Source: an uncultured bacterium (GTDB lineage: Bacteria > Elusimicrobiota > Elusimicrobia > Elusimicrobiales > Elusimicrobiaceae). Taken from it: a DNA stretch of 64,000 nt. Both the position numbers and the translations under genes were made by a program. Positions 51,626 through 60,320 of the stretch are shown here, piece after piece; positions within the stretch are counted from its first letter, which is position 1, and each line of letters starts with the position of its first letter. The stretch is from assembly GCA_949294095.1 (NCBI GenBank), contig CASFFZ010000010.1, positions 62,001 through 126,000 on the forward strand, given 5' to 3'. The notes under the pieces were generated by a model. That model was not told where the DNA came from, made no database searches, and saw only the letters and a program-made list of their open reading frames with translations.

Positions 51626-52732
51626 ATGAAAACGATCCGCACCGCCGTTATCGGCTTTGGCTTTATGGGCAAAACCCATACCTATGCCTATCAAGCCCTT
51701 CCCTTTTTTTATGAACCGCCTTTTACCGTTCAGCTGGCCGCGGTGTGTGCCCGCACTTACGAACACGCCCAAGCCGCCTGCCAACGCTACGGGTTTGAAC
51801 GGGCGGCCAGGAATATAGACGAAATTTTGGCGCTTCCCGATATAGATGTAATTGATATTTGTACGCCAAACGCCCTGCATGCACCAGCGATTTTAAAAGC
51901 GTTGGACGCAAAAAAACACATTTATTGCGAAAAACCCGTGGCCTGCGGCCCCGCGGAAACCCGCCGGATTTTGGCCCATCCGAACTTAAATAAAGTCATC
52001 ACCCAAACCGTATTTAACAACCGTTTTTTTCCGGCCGCCAAGCTGGCCAAGCAATTTATGCAGGAAAACCGATTAGGCAAAATCCTTTCTTTTCGGGCCC
52101 GTATGATTTCGCCTTCCCACATAAATGCCGCCACGCCCATTCGCTGGCGTCAAACCCGCCAAAGCGCCGGCGGCGGGGTACTGTATGACTTGGGAGCCCA
52201 CGTCATGGATTTGCTTACCTGGCTGGCGGGCCCCGTAAAAAGCGTATATGCCAAAACCCAAACCGCCTACGCCCAACGCCCCGACGGGAAAGGCGGCCTG
52301 GCTGCCGTAGACACCGACGACGCCGCCTACGCCGTCGTAACCCTGGCCAACGGCGCCGTGGGCACCGCCGAAGCCAGCAAACTGGCCAGCGGCACCAATA
52401 CCGATTTGTATATTGAAATTCACGGCGACAAAGGCGCTTTGAAAATAGATTTTATGGACGCCAACTGGCTCTATTTTTATGACGCGTCCGCCCCCTGCAA
52501 AGGCTACACCCGCATTGAAACCGTTCAAAACTACGCGCAGGCGCATCCTTTCCCGCCGGTACGCCACCCGCTGGGCTGGCTGCGCGGGCATGTGGACGCG
52601 CTGTATGAATTTTTATGCGCCGTGGCGCAAAACCGCCCGGCCAGCCCATCGCTTGCCGAAGGGCTGTACGTACAAAGCGTATTAGACGCGATGTATCAAT
52701 CCGCTTTGGAAAACAAGGAAATTATCTTATGA
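51626..52732 (+). CDS. Gfo/Idh/MocA family NAD(P)-dependent oxidoreductase
   Basis: This 368-residue protein has the N-terminal Rossmann motif AVIGFGFMGKTHTYAY, the IDVIDICTPNALHA segment and the family motif EKPVACG, then the C-terminal domain with GGGVLYDLGAHVMDLLTWL. Members act on sugars, inositols or pyrrolic compounds; the substrate is unknown. AGGAG precedes the ATG. The stop overlaps the start of the ankyrin gene by 4 nt (ATGA). Confidence 0.9.
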   Translation: MKTIRTAVIGFGFMGKTHTYAYQALPFFYEPPFTVQLAAVCARTYEHAQAACQRYGFERAARNIDEILALPDIDVIDICTPNALHAPAILKALDAKKHIYCEKPVACGPAETRRILAHPNLNKVITQTVFNNRFFPAAKLAKQFMQENRLGKILSFRARMISPSHINAATPIRWRQTRQSAGGGVLYDLGAHVMDLLTWLAGPVKSVYAKTQTAYAQRPDGKGGLAAVDTDDAAYAVVTLANGAVGTAEASKLASGTNTDLYIEIHGDKGALKIDFMDANWLYFYDASAPCKGYTRIETVQNYAQAHPFPPVRHPLGWLRGHVDALYEFLCAVAQNRPASPSLAEGLYVQSVLDAMYQSALENKEIIL

Positions 52733-53454
52733 AAAAAATAGCCGTTCTTCTAACGGCCCTGGTGGTGGTTTACCTGGCGGCCGATTATCACATGCAGCGT
52801 ATGCATCAGCTGGGTGCCAAATTGGTGCAAGACGCCTACCGCGGCGACTTATTGGCCGTTAAAGAAGATCTGGAGCAGGGGGCGCCGCCCGAATATGAAC
52901 TATATTTGCAGGATCCCTCCCGCGGCTACGGCGGGGTGCAGTTTACCGTGTTGCAGGCAGCTGCCTCCAGCGGAAATGAGGACTTGATCAACTTTTTGCT
53001 TAACGAAGGTTTTTATATAGACTATCCCACCCCGCAGGGTTGGACGCCGCTTTTTATCGCCGTGCGGGACGGGCAGGCCGAAGCCGCCAAACTGCTCATC
53101 TACCGAAACGCCGAACTAAACGCCCAGACCGACCGCGGCGCCACCGCCCTGATGATGGCCCTCACGCAACAATTTCCGTCCGAAAAAGCGCGCGAAGATT
53201 TACTGCTTTATCTGCTAAAACGCGGCGCAAACCCCAACCTGCAAGACGCCTCCGGCCATACGGCGCTTTATTATGCAGCCGCCCTGCAAAATGAAAAAGC
53301 CGCCGCCCTGCTTTACGAATACGGCGCCGCGCCGGATGAAGAAGAAAAAGCGCAAATCCGAAAATTGCTGAGCGGCAAAAAAGACGCGGCCGCCAAGAAA
53401 ATTCTCCGGCTGCTAAAACACCCGCCCCAACCGGTTTCCGCTAAAAAAGAATAA
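52729..53454 (+). CDS. Membrane-anchored ankyrin-repeat protein
   Basis: This 241-residue protein has an N-terminal hydrophobic anchor or signal (MKKIAVLLTALVVVYLAADY) and then four to five ankyrin repeats (TVLQAAASSGNEDLINFLLNEGF, GWTPLFIAVRDGQAEAAKLLI, GATALMMALTQ, GHTALYYAAALQNEKAAALL), ending in a Lys-rich tail. It should sit in the periplasm and bind a protein partner. Start at 52729 has AAGGAA upstream and overlaps the oxidoreductase stop. Confidence 0.87.
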   Translation: MKKIAVLLTALVVVYLAADYHMQRMHQLGAKLVQDAYRGDLLAVKEDLEQGAPPEYELYLQDPSRGYGGVQFTVLQAAASSGNEDLINFLLNEGFYIDYPTPQGWTPLFIAVRDGQAEAAKLLIYRNAELNAQTDRGATALMMALTQQFPSEKAREDLLLYLLKRGANPNLQDASGHTALYYAAALQNEKAAALLYEYGAAPDEEEKAQIRKLLSGKKDAAAKKILRLLKHPPQPVSAKKE

Positions 53455-53486
53455 AAAAATCCCGGCGCCAAATGCGCCGGGATTTT
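53452..53486. terminator. Bidirectional terminator between the ankyrin and OsmC genes
   Basis: AATCCCGGCGC and GCGCCGGGATT form a long stem with flanking A and T runs. Confidence 0.9.
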
Positions 53487-53498
53487 TAATTGCGTTTT

Positions 53499-53882
53499 TT
53501 ATTTAATTTCTACCGTATAGGTAATATCTTCGCGCAGGCTGTTGTGCACCGGGCAGCTTTGGGCGGCGCAGGCATAGAACTTTTTCTGCTCGTCCGTCAA
53601 CGAGGCCGGAAACACAAACGACAGCGCCATGCGGGTTACGCGGCTGTGTTTTTCGTCAAACCCCGGGGTTACATGCAGTTCCGTTCCGGTTACGTTTTCC
53701 CCCCGTTTGGACGCCATAAACCCCACCATCGTCAGCATGCAGGCGCCCAACGCGGCCGCCAGCAATTCGCCGGGCTGCATATCTTCCCGCGGGTCTAAAT
53801 AAGCGGAGCGCACTTCGCCCGTTTTCCCTTCCAATACGCTTTTGGTTTGTAAATTATCCCCCAATACCGTTTTAATTGCCAT
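53499..53882 (-). CDS. OsmC family peroxidase-like protein (downstream member of a pair)
   Basis: This 127-residue protein has both OsmC cysteines: peroxidatic in LLAAALGACMLTMVGF and resolving in AQSCPVHNSLRED. The ATG at 53882 has AGGAGA and follows the paralogue's stop at 53926 by 43 nt. It shares the C-terminal motif CPVH.SLRED with its neighbour, suggesting tandem duplication. It likely reduces organic hydroperoxides. Confidence 0.9.
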   Translation of the reverse strand: MAIKTVLGDNLQTKSVLEGKTGEVRSAYLDPREDMQPGELLAAALGACMLTMVGFMASKRGENVTGTELHVTPGFDEKHSRVTRMALSFVFPASLTDEQKKFYACAAQSCPVHNSLREDITYTVEIK

Positions 53883-53925
53883 AGTCTTCTCCTGTGTAAT
53901 AATTTGCGGAAAGTTCCCGCTTGAA

Positions 53926-54324
53926 CTAACACACTTCAACCGTTATTTTTACGTCTTCCCGCAGCGTTTGATGCACCGGGCAGGCGTTTACGGCCGTTTG
54001 GTAGAACTTCTTTTGTTCCGGCGTAAAATGCGCCGGGAACGTAATCTTCAGCACAAATTCTCCCACGCGGCGCGGATTTTGCGCCATTCTTTTTTCTATC
54101 TCCACGCGCGCGCCTTCAAATTGCTCCTTGCGGGCCGCGGCCATTTTGCCCATAATCGTCAGCACGCAGGACGCAAACGCCGCCGCCAGCAAATCCGTAG
54201 GCGAAAAACGGCGGCCTTTGCCCCCGTTGTCCGGCGGCAAATCCGTCTGAATGGTGCTTCCCGTCGGGCCGTGTACCAGCTCGGTTTCGCCGTCGCCGGT
54301 ATACGTGCAAGTAATTGCGGTCAT
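53926..54324 (-). CDS. OsmC family peroxidase-like protein (upstream member of a pair)
   Basis: This 132-residue protein has the two OsmC cysteines in LLAAAFASCVLTIMGKM and VNACPVHQTLRED. CAGGAG precedes the ATG. It has the same operon direction as its paralogue, and the C-terminal halves are clearly similar while the N-terminal strands differ, so the two may have different substrates. Confidence 0.9.
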   Translation of the reverse strand: MTAITCTYTGDGETELVHGPTGSTIQTDLPPDNGGKGRRFSPTDLLAAAFASCVLTIMGKMAAARKEQFEGARVEIEKRMAQNPRRVGEFVLKITFPAHFTPEQKKFYQTAVNACPVHQTLREDVKITVEVC

Positions 54325-54337
54325 ACAAATCTCCTGT

Positions 54338-54366
54338 AAAAAACGCCCGCCGGACAGCGGCGGACG
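54338..54366 (-). terminator. Terminator of the DnaJ-like gene
   Basis: On the minus strand CGTCCGCC and GGCGGGCG form an 8-bp stem (one G-U pair) with a 7-nt loop, followed by TTTTTT. Confidence 0.8.
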
Positions 54367-54374
54367 CTTTTATA

Positions 54375-55349
54375 TTAACTAATCTGAGCCAGCTTCGTAA
54401 ACAGATCTTTCTGTTCTTTGCTTAGCGTACGCGGCACGTCAATCGTCAGCGTTACGTACAGGCTTCCTCTGCTGCTTAAGCCTTTGCCGCTTAATTTCAA
54501 TTTTTTGCCGTTATGCGTTCCGGCCGGCACTTTGACCTTTACCGGGCCGTCCAGCGTGGGCACAAAAATCGTGCCGCCCAAGGCGGCCGTCCACGGCATA
54601 ATGATGACCGGCACATGCAAATCTTCCCCTTCCAGGCGGAACATTGCATGCGGGCGGATTTTAACGATTAAATACAAATCGCCGTTTCCCCGACGCGTGG
54701 GGTTGCCCATTCCTTTTAATTTGATTTTTTTGCCTTCGCTCACGCCCGCCGGCAATTTGACGGTAACCGTGCGTCCGTTGGGAAGCGTCATCTGCATATT
54801 GCCGCCGCGGTGAGCGTCTTCCATATTCAGCGCCAGTTCGGCTTCCACGTCGCCTGCGGCTTGGCCCGAAGCGGCCGTACGGCCGAAATTTTGGCCGAAT
54901 CCGCCAAAACCGCCGCCCATTCCGCCAAAAATGCTTTGGAAGAAATCGCTGAAATCTCCGCCGGAAAAGGCTCCCGCGCCGCTGTTGCCGGCAAATCCGG
55001 AAAAACCGCCGCCGTTGCCGCCGTAGGAGTATTGTTGGTACTGCTGGTAGGGGTTGCCCCCGCCGTACGAAGAAGAACGCGCACGGGACGAAGCCCCCCC
55101 GCCGCGGGCATAGTCTTGATAGCCTTGCTCGCCCACCTGGTCGTAAATGGTGCGTTTTTGTTTGTCGGACAAAACGGTGTAGGCCTCGTTGATATCTTTA
55201 AATTTTTCGGTCATTTTGGCCTTTTCCGATTCCGGATGCAAGTCCGGGTGATATTTGCGGGCCATGGTCTTAAACGCTTTTTTAATTTCAGCGTCCGTGG
55301 CGTTTTTGTTTACGCCAAGAATTTTGTAATAATCCTTATATTCAGCCAT
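54375..55349 (-). CDS. DnaJ-domain co-chaperone (CbpA-like)
   Basis: This 324-residue protein has an N-terminal J domain (DYYKILGVNKNATDAEIKKAF, with HPD in YHPDLHPESEK), a Gly/Phe-rich linker (about 90-165) and two DnaJ C-terminal beta domains. It lacks the zinc-finger Cys repeats of type I DnaJ, so it is a type II/CbpA-like protein that stimulates DnaK and delivers substrates. GGGGAG precedes the ATG. It is divergent from the MFS gene. Confidence 0.93.
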   Translation of the reverse strand: MAEYKDYYKILGVNKNATDAEIKKAFKTMARKYHPDLHPESEKAKMTEKFKDINEAYTVLSDKQKRTIYDQVGEQGYQDYARGGGASSRARSSSYGGGNPYQQYQQYSYGGNGGGFSGFAGNSGAGAFSGGDFSDFFQSIFGGMGGGFGGFGQNFGRTAASGQAAGDVEAELALNMEDAHRGGNMQMTLPNGRTVTVKLPAGVSEGKKIKLKGMGNPTRRGNGDLYLIVKIRPHAMFRLEGEDLHVPVIIMPWTAALGGTIFVPTLDGPVKVKVPAGTHNGKKLKLSGKGLSSRGSLYVTLTIDVPRTLSKEQKDLFTKLAQIS

Positions 55350-55376
55350 AACTCCCCCTTTCTAGTTACCATTTTA

Positions 55377-55382
55377 TATAAT
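55377..55382 (+). promoter_or_regulatory. TATAAT box upstream of the MFS gene
   Basis: A perfect TATAAT lies 17 nt before the ATG, giving a leader of about 10 nt with only a weak AGG. Confidence 0.4.
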
Positions 55383-55399
55383 TTTTATAGGTTCGTACT

Positions 55400-56656
55400 A
55401 TGCTACTTACATCTCAAGCCCACAAAACACCTCTTAAATTGTTGCTCACGACGGAGGCCTTCTCGTCTCTGACGAATCAGTTCATGCAAATTTTGCTGCC
55501 GTGGTATATTCTCTCCACCACCGGCAGCGTTTTGTGGACGGGTGTGGTGGGGTTCTGTGCACTGCTGCCCAACATCTTTTCTTCCCTGTTTGGCGCGCCG
55601 GTAATAGACAAACTCGGCCGCTCCAAAACCATGCTTTCCTGCGAAGTCATTCAGCTGGTGCTGTTGGGGATGATTCCCGTGTTAATCGCCTGCGGAAGGG
55701 ACTGGCCGTGGCTGATTGGGATGATCATTTTTTTAAGCTCGTTTTTTGACGCGCCCGGCCAGTTGGCGCGCACGGCGCTCTCGCCCACGTTTTCGCGCTA
55801 TGCGGACGTGCCGTTATCCAAAACCTCCGGCATTATTGAAGCGTTTGACGGCATTATGTCCGTGGTGGGGCCGCTGCTGGGCGGCGCCATTATCGCCTTA
55901 TACGGCCTGTTGGCGGCGTGGATAGTATGTGCGGCCTTTTGTATGGTTATTGTAACGCTGTGCATAATCGTTTTTACAAACCGCCGCCCGCGCCAACTGC
56001 ATCCCGTGGCTTCGTACCGGGAAGTAACGGCCCACCTGCGGGCAGACCGCAGCCTGTGGGAGCCCATTTTGTTTACCATTCCCACTTTTATTTTGGGCCA
56101 ATCCTGGGAGCTGATTCTGCTGCCTACTTATATTTATGAACACGGATTTAATTCCGTGTATTTGGGCTTTCTGGGGGCGGCGTTTGGCTTGGGAGCGTTT
56201 GCCGGCGCCCTGTGTTTTGCCGCTCTGTCTAAAAAATTTACGTTTTTTAAGTTACTAACACTTAATTATTTGGGATATTTGGTTTCGGTGCTAGTGCTTT
56301 ATTTTCATTTGCCTACCCCCATTGTGCTGGCGGCCACGGCCGCGTGCGGCATTCCGTTCGGCGCGTTTGGGGCGATGATTATCAGCATTATTCTGCTGCG
56401 CACGCCGCCGCCCTACCGCAGCAAAATGCTGGGCCTGTATGCCACGGCTACGTATACGGTGGAAAGTTTATGTGTGCTGGGGCTGGCGGCCCTGATCCAA
56501 GCGGCGGGATTACAAAATACTTTATTGTGCGTGATCGGGGTGTTTTTGGGGTTGGTAATAATTAGCATATGGGCCCGCAGAAAAGATGATTTTTGGACTG
56601 TTTTATCGTCGGTAAATAAAAAGTATTTACAAAACAAAACAGATTTACTACAATAA
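55400..56656 (+). CDS. Major facilitator superfamily transporter
   Basis: This 418-residue inner-membrane protein has twelve predicted helices and the loop 2-3 motif GAPVIDKLGRSKTML (G-x-x-x-D-x-x-G-R). It resembles the enterobactin exporter/macrolide-efflux group of MFS proteins (EntS/MefA-like: LTTEAFSSLTNQFMQILLPWYIL and AFDGIMSVVGPLLGGAI). The substrate is unknown; efflux is more likely than uptake. tRNA-Asn follows 40 nt downstream. Confidence 0.88.
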   Translation: MLLTSQAHKTPLKLLLTTEAFSSLTNQFMQILLPWYILSTTGSVLWTGVVGFCALLPNIFSSLFGAPVIDKLGRSKTMLSCEVIQLVLLGMIPVLIACGRDWPWLIGMIIFLSSFFDAPGQLARTALSPTFSRYADVPLSKTSGIIEAFDGIMSVVGPLLGGAIIALYGLLAAWIVCAAFCMVIVTLCIIVFTNRRPRQLHPVASYREVTAHLRADRSLWEPILFTIPTFILGQSWELILLPTYIYEHGFNSVYLGFLGAAFGLGAFAGALCFAALSKKFTFFKLLTLNYLGYLVSVLVLYFHLPTPIVLAATAACGIPFGAFGAMIISIILLRTPPPYRSKMLGLYATATYTVESLCVLGLAALIQAAGLQNTLLCVIGVFLGLVIISIWARRKDDFWTVLSSVNKKYLQNKTDLLQ

Positions 56657-56696
56657 TTAGGTAGTAAGAATAATCCGTTTTAAGAAAACAGATTTT

Positions 56697-56768
56697 TCCC
56701 CGATAGCTCAATGGTGGAGCGACCGGCTGTTAACCGGTAGGTTGTAGGTTCGAGCCCTACTCGGGGAG
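56697..56768 (+). tRNA. tRNA-Asn (anticodon GTT)
   Basis: The acceptor stem pairs TCCCCGA (56697-56703) with TCGGGGA (56761-56767), then discriminator G. The D arm (TAGCTCAATGGTGGAGC), anticodon arm (ACCGG, loop CTGTTAA, CCGGT; anticodon 56729-56731) and T arm with GGTTCGAGCCC are all intact. The 3' CCA is not encoded (GCAT follows), so it must be added by CCA transferase. It has its own terminator. Confidence 0.97.
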
Positions 56769-56776
56769 CATTTAGA

Positions 56777-56801
56777 AGAGCGCCTAACGGCGCTCTTTTT
56801 T
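56777..56801 (+). terminator. Terminator of tRNA-Asn
   Basis: AGAGCGCC and GGCGCTCT form a stem with a 4-nt loop followed by TTTTTT. Confidence 0.88.
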
Positions 56802-56944
56802 CGTCTAAAAGCACTGTTCTTCACCATTTTTCCGTCGGAGAATTAAACACGCGACACGCGCGGAAAAAGCGAACACAGGCAGAGTGCGTGTCAGCAACAT
56901 GTCAGCCGGGAAGACAGGCGCAATAATCTTTGTACTCCGGGGGT

Positions 56945-56950
56945 TATAAT
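56945..56950 (+). promoter_or_regulatory. TATAAT box of the tandem-repeat protein gene
   Basis: A perfect TATAAT lies 17 nt before the ATG, with AGGAG in between. No convincing -35 is seen. Confidence 0.4.
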
Positions 56951-56967
56951 AAGAACAGGAGCCGCTT

Positions 56968-57366
56968 ATGAAAAAAACAATTTTGTTATCTTTTTTAGTT
57001 TTATGGCCTGTCCTGTCTTTCGGCACGGCAAGCTATAGTACGTCCTGTTCTCGTTGGTCGTCGTTGTATCAAGATGAGACATGTACCGCTTGGAACAGCA
57101 AATCGCACCCGGACGGATCCACCACGATATCTTGTTCCCGCTGGTCGTCGCTGTATCAAGATAAGACATGTACCGCTTGGAACAGCAAATCATACTCCGA
57201 CGGCTCCGCCACAATATCTTGTTCCCGCTGGTCGTCGCTGTATCAAGATAAGACATGTACCGCTTGGAACAGCAAATCGCACCCGGACGGCTCCGCCACA
57301 ATATCTTGTTCCCGCTGGTCGTCACTGTATCAAGATGAGACATGTACCGCTTGGAACAGCAAATAA
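56968..57366 (+). CDS. Secreted cysteine-rich tandem-repeat protein
   Basis: This 132-residue protein has a signal peptide (MKKTILLSFLVLWPVLSFG) followed almost entirely by three full 29-residue repeats and a fourth cut after 20 residues. Each unit reads S-C-S-R-W-S-S-L-Y-Q-D-x-T-C-T-A-W-N-S-K and then SxxDGSxTI, with two Cys and two Trp. The units differ at only a few positions (Glu/Lys, HisPro/TyrSer, Thr/Ala). The Cys pairs could form one disulfide per repeat. AGGAG precedes the ATG. No family is recognised; an adhesive, metal-binding or glycan-binding repeat is possible. It lies alone between tRNA-Asn and trkH. Confidence 0.75.
   Translation: MKKTILLSFLVLWPVLSFGTASYSTSCSRWSSLYQDETCTAWNSKSHPDGSTTISCSRWSSLYQDKTCTAWNSKSYSDGSATISCSRWSSLYQDKTCTAWNSKSHPDGSATISCSRWSSLYQDETCTAWNSK
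57043..57363 (+). repeat. Tandem 87-bp coding repeats (3.7 copies)
   Basis: Units begin at 57043, 57130, 57217 and 57304; the last stops after 60 bp at the stop codon. The units are nearly identical at DNA level, including synonymous positions, so they were copied recently or are kept uniform by recombination. Copy number may vary between strains. Confidence 0.9.
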
Positions 57367-57584
57367 ACTAACTCACATATTTATTTCGTTTTTGCCCGAC
57401 CTTATACGCCCATTTTTACCCATGCCGGGGCTAGGCCGCCGAAATGCCTGCCGTACGGGCCGGCAACTTCACCGTTTTCACATTCATCTACTGCCAGCGG
57501 CGGCAGATCCTGCCGTACGGAGCCCGTTTACAAAGGGCAGAAATGCTTTTTTATTTCCAAAAGCTTATTTACTATAATAAAAGT
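57367..57584 (+). promoter_or_regulatory. Non-coding stretch before the TrkH gene, ending in a leaderless-type TATAAT
   Basis: The stretch holds two copies of CCTGCCGTACGG (about 57447 and 57509) and a CTGCC/GGCAG inverted repeat. At 57573-57578 a perfect TATAAT is followed by 6 nt and the ATG of the transporter. No terminator is visible for the upstream gene. Confidence 0.4.
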
Positions 57585-58973
57585 ATGGAACCCATTAATT
57601 GGCGGGAAGTATACGCCCGCACAAAAGAGTTTATCAAAACCTCGCTCAAAAAATACTCCGTTTTCCTGCTGCGGCTTACGCCCCACCAAAACATTGCCCA
57701 AGCCGTGCTTTCCTACACTTTGCTGGGGTGGATTTTGCTTTCGCTTCCGTTTATGAATACGACGGACGTGTCGTTTATTGACAATTTATTCACTTCCGCT
57801 TCGGCGGTATCCACCACGGGGCTCAACAGCGTCAATTTTGCAGAATCGTACACGTTCTTAGGTAAATTGGTGGTTTTACTGCTTATTCAAATCGGCGGGG
57901 TGGGGTATATGACTTTTTCGTCGTTTTTATTTTTATCCTTTTCTCAACACCACCGCCTGCGCAAAAGCCAGCAAGAAGCTTTATCGGCCGAGGTTTCCCT
58001 GCCCAATACGTTAAAATTGTCCGATTTCCTTTGGGTGGCCATCGTTTTTACGGTTATTGCCGAAAGTATTGGCGCGGTGTTCTTATTTAACTACTTCCGC
58101 CACCACAGCTACAGCCTGTTTGACGCCGCTTGGTACAGCATTTTTCACAGTGTATCGGCTTTTTGTACGGCGGGGTTTGCCTTATGGAGCAACGGCTTGG
58201 AAAATTTTGCAGACAGCAAAACCGTCAACATCGTCATTTCCGCTCTCTCGCTGGCCGGCGCCATCGGGTTTATTGTAGCAACGGATGTGTTTAACTTTAT
58301 CCGCCGCAAAACCAAAGAAATTACCTACACCACCAAAATTATTATCGTCATTACCGCTTGTTTAGTACTCTTTGGCACGGCAACTTTGTTTATTACTACC
58401 CCGGGCATTACCCTGTTGGAAGCGTTTTTCCAAGCCGTCACCGCCATGACCACCGCCGGGTACAATACGGTCAACATTGGCGAATTATCGGCCTGTTCCC
58501 TGTTAATTTTAATTTTTCTAATGAGCATCGGCGGTTCCCCTTCCGGCACGGCCGGCGGTATCAAAACCACCGCTTTTGCCAGCGTGCTGGCCATTACCTA
58601 CAACCGCCTGCGCCTCAATACCCGCGTAGAATTTTTGGGCCGCCGCATTCCGCTGGTGCGCCTGTATGCGGCCACGTCTACTTTAATGATCTATATCGTA
58701 TCGTTGTTTACCAGTATTTTCTTACTTACCTGGACGGAAGACCTGCCCTTTCTAAGCCTGGCTTTTGAATCGGCCTCCGCCTTGGGCACCGCCGGGCTTT
58801 CTACCGGCATTACCATGGAGCTTTCCGTACTGGGCAAGCTGATTATCATCTTTACCATGCTGGTGGGACGCATTGGCGTAGTAACCTTTGGCATGGCCCT
58901 GTTGGGAACGGATGAGGACGACAACGACGAACAAGACGAAAAACCGGCCGAACGGGAAGACGTGGCCATCTAA
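57585..58973 (+). CDS. TrkH/KtrB family potassium transporter
   Basis: This 462-residue inner-membrane protein has four pore repeats: SASAVSTTGLNSV, SVSAFCTAGFALW, AVTAMTTAGYNTV and SASALGTAGLSTG, each with a selectivity-filter Gly. It takes up K+ (often with Na+) together with a cytoplasmic TrkA/KtrA ring, whose gene is not in the window. The ATG at 57585 matches the family N-terminus; a longer frame begins in non-coding DNA. The acidic C-terminal tail is unusual. No ribosome-binding site, but TATAAT 6 nt upstream. Confidence 0.93.
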   Translation: MEPINWREVYARTKEFIKTSLKKYSVFLLRLTPHQNIAQAVLSYTLLGWILLSLPFMNTTDVSFIDNLFTSASAVSTTGLNSVNFAESYTFLGKLVVLLLIQIGGVGYMTFSSFLFLSFSQHHRLRKSQQEALSAEVSLPNTLKLSDFLWVAIVFTVIAESIGAVFLFNYFRHHSYSLFDAAWYSIFHSVSAFCTAGFALWSNGLENFADSKTVNIVISALSLAGAIGFIVATDVFNFIRRKTKEITYTTKIIIVITACLVLFGTATLFITTPGITLLEAFFQAVTAMTTAGYNTVNIGELSACSLLILIFLMSIGGSPSGTAGGIKTTAFASVLAITYNRLRLNTRVEFLGRRIPLVRLYAATSTLMIYIVSLFTSIFLLTWTEDLPFLSLAFESASALGTAGLSTGITMELSVLGKLIIIFTMLVGRIGVVTFGMALLGTDEDDNDEQDEKPAEREDVAI

Positions 58974-58990
58974 CCCCAAGGAGAACCCTC

Positions 58991-60274
58991 ATGAAATTTT
59001 ATTTAATCAGTTTAGGCTGCCCCAAAAATTTAACCAACAGCGAAGAATTTTCCGCCCGCCTGCTGGCCAAAGGGCATAAGATGGTCTTCTCGCCCGAAAA
59101 AGCGGACGAAATTATCATCAACACCTGCGGCTTTATTGCGTCCGCCGTCAAAGAAGCCAAAGAAGAAATCCGCTACGCGCTGGATTTAAAGCAAAAAGGA
59201 ATCGTCAAAAAAGTAGCGGTAACGGGCTGCTTGGTAGAGCGGTTTAAAGAGCAGGTGGAAAAAGAATTCCCACAGCTGGACACGATTTTTTCCATTGCGG
59301 CCCAAGAAAAAGTGGAAGACGCCCTCAAACACCGGGGCACCCTGCTGGCGCCGCTGCCAAAAAAGCTTTGGCTTCCCGAATACAAAATGAGCCTTACCGC
59401 CCCGCATACGGCCTACTTAAAAGTGGCCGACGGCTGCAACAACCGCTGTGCCTACTGCACCATTCCGTTTATCCGCGGCAATTACCGCTCCAAACCGATG
59501 AACGAAGTACTGCAGGAAGCCAAACTGATGATTGAAAACGGCGTAAAAGAAATTTCGTTAATTGCGCAAGACACCACGTCCTACGGCATAGACCTCTACG
59601 GCAAGCCCCGCCTGCTGGAACTGCTGGAAAAATTATTGAAATTAAAAGGCTTAGGCCGCCTGCGCATTATGTACGGCTACCCGCACCGCGTAACCAAAGA
59701 AATTGCCAGGCTGATTGCGTCTACCGACAAAATTTTTCACTATATAGACATTCCCCTCCAGCATATTGCCGACCCGGTGCTCACCCGCATGAACCGCCAT
59801 TGCGACGCGGCGCAAATCCGCCGCACGCTGGACATGCTAAAGACGGAAGTGCCCGATATTTCCCTGCGCACCAATTTTATTGTAGGCTTCCCCGGCGAAA
59901 CGAAAAAAGACTTCAACGAACTTAAAAAATTCGTCAAAGAATACGAATTTGACAATATGGGCGTATTTGAATTTTTCCGCGAGAAAGGAACGGCCGCCTA
60001 TGGGATGGAGCAAATTCCCGCCCGCGTCAAACACGAGCGCGCCCGCGAACTGGAAGAAGTGCAAAGCCGCGTGATAGACAAAATCAATAAACGCTTGATA
60101 GGCACGGTGCTTGAAGCCATTGCCGACGGGCCCGATTTTGGCCGTACGTATAAGGACGCCCCGGATATAGACGGCAAAGTAACTTTTACCCGGCCGGTGG
60201 AAACGGGCAGCATCTTTAAAGCGCGCGTGGTAGCCGCCCAAGGATACGAACGCGAGCTGGAACCGATTGAATAA
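58991..60274 (+). CDS. rimO: Ribosomal protein S12 methylthiotransferase
   Basis: RimO adds a methylthio group to an Asp of ribosomal protein S12. The 427-residue radical-SAM enzyme has an N-terminal cluster domain (LGCPKNL, INTCGFI, VTGCLVE), the radical-SAM motif CNNRCAYC and IPFIRGNYRSK, and a C-terminal TRAM domain. The S-x-GCPKN start and the PLQH and YGYPH segments favour RimO over MiaB. AAGGAG lies before the ATG, 17 nt after the transporter stop. Confidence 0.94.
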   Translation: MKFYLISLGCPKNLTNSEEFSARLLAKGHKMVFSPEKADEIIINTCGFIASAVKEAKEEIRYALDLKQKGIVKKVAVTGCLVERFKEQVEKEFPQLDTIFSIAAQEKVEDALKHRGTLLAPLPKKLWLPEYKMSLTAPHTAYLKVADGCNNRCAYCTIPFIRGNYRSKPMNEVLQEAKLMIENGVKEISLIAQDTTSYGIDLYGKPRLLELLEKLLKLKGLGRLRIMYGYPHRVTKEIARLIASTDKIFHYIDIPLQHIADPVLTRMNRHCDAAQIRRTLDMLKTEVPDISLRTNFIVGFPGETKKDFNELKKFVKEYEFDNMGVFEFFREKGTAAYGMEQIPARVKHERARELEEVQSRVIDKINKRLIGTVLEAIADGPDFGRTYKDAPDIDGKVTFTRPVETGSIFKARVVAAQGYERELEPIE

Positions 60275-60287
60275 ATAATCTAAGAAC

Positions 60288-60320
60288 AAAAAACCCCGCT
60301 CCTAAGCGGGGTTTTATTTT
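60288..60320 (+). terminator. Terminator of rimO
   Basis: AACCCCGCT and AGCGGGGTT form a stem with a short loop followed by TTTATTTT. Confidence 0.87.

Noticed and set aside
56966..57343. Open frame antisense to the Cys-rich repeat protein, itself repetitive
   Set aside because: The repeats are a by-product of the 87-bp DNA repeats; there is no signal peptide or start signal, while the plus strand has both.
57043..57363. Possible CRISPR array
   Set aside because: The 87-bp repeats are contiguous without spacers and are in frame in a signal-peptide protein.
57074..57577. Second plus-strand frame through the repeats and the following gap
   Set aside because: No ribosome-binding site, and it only re-reads the repeats in another frame before running into non-coding DNA.
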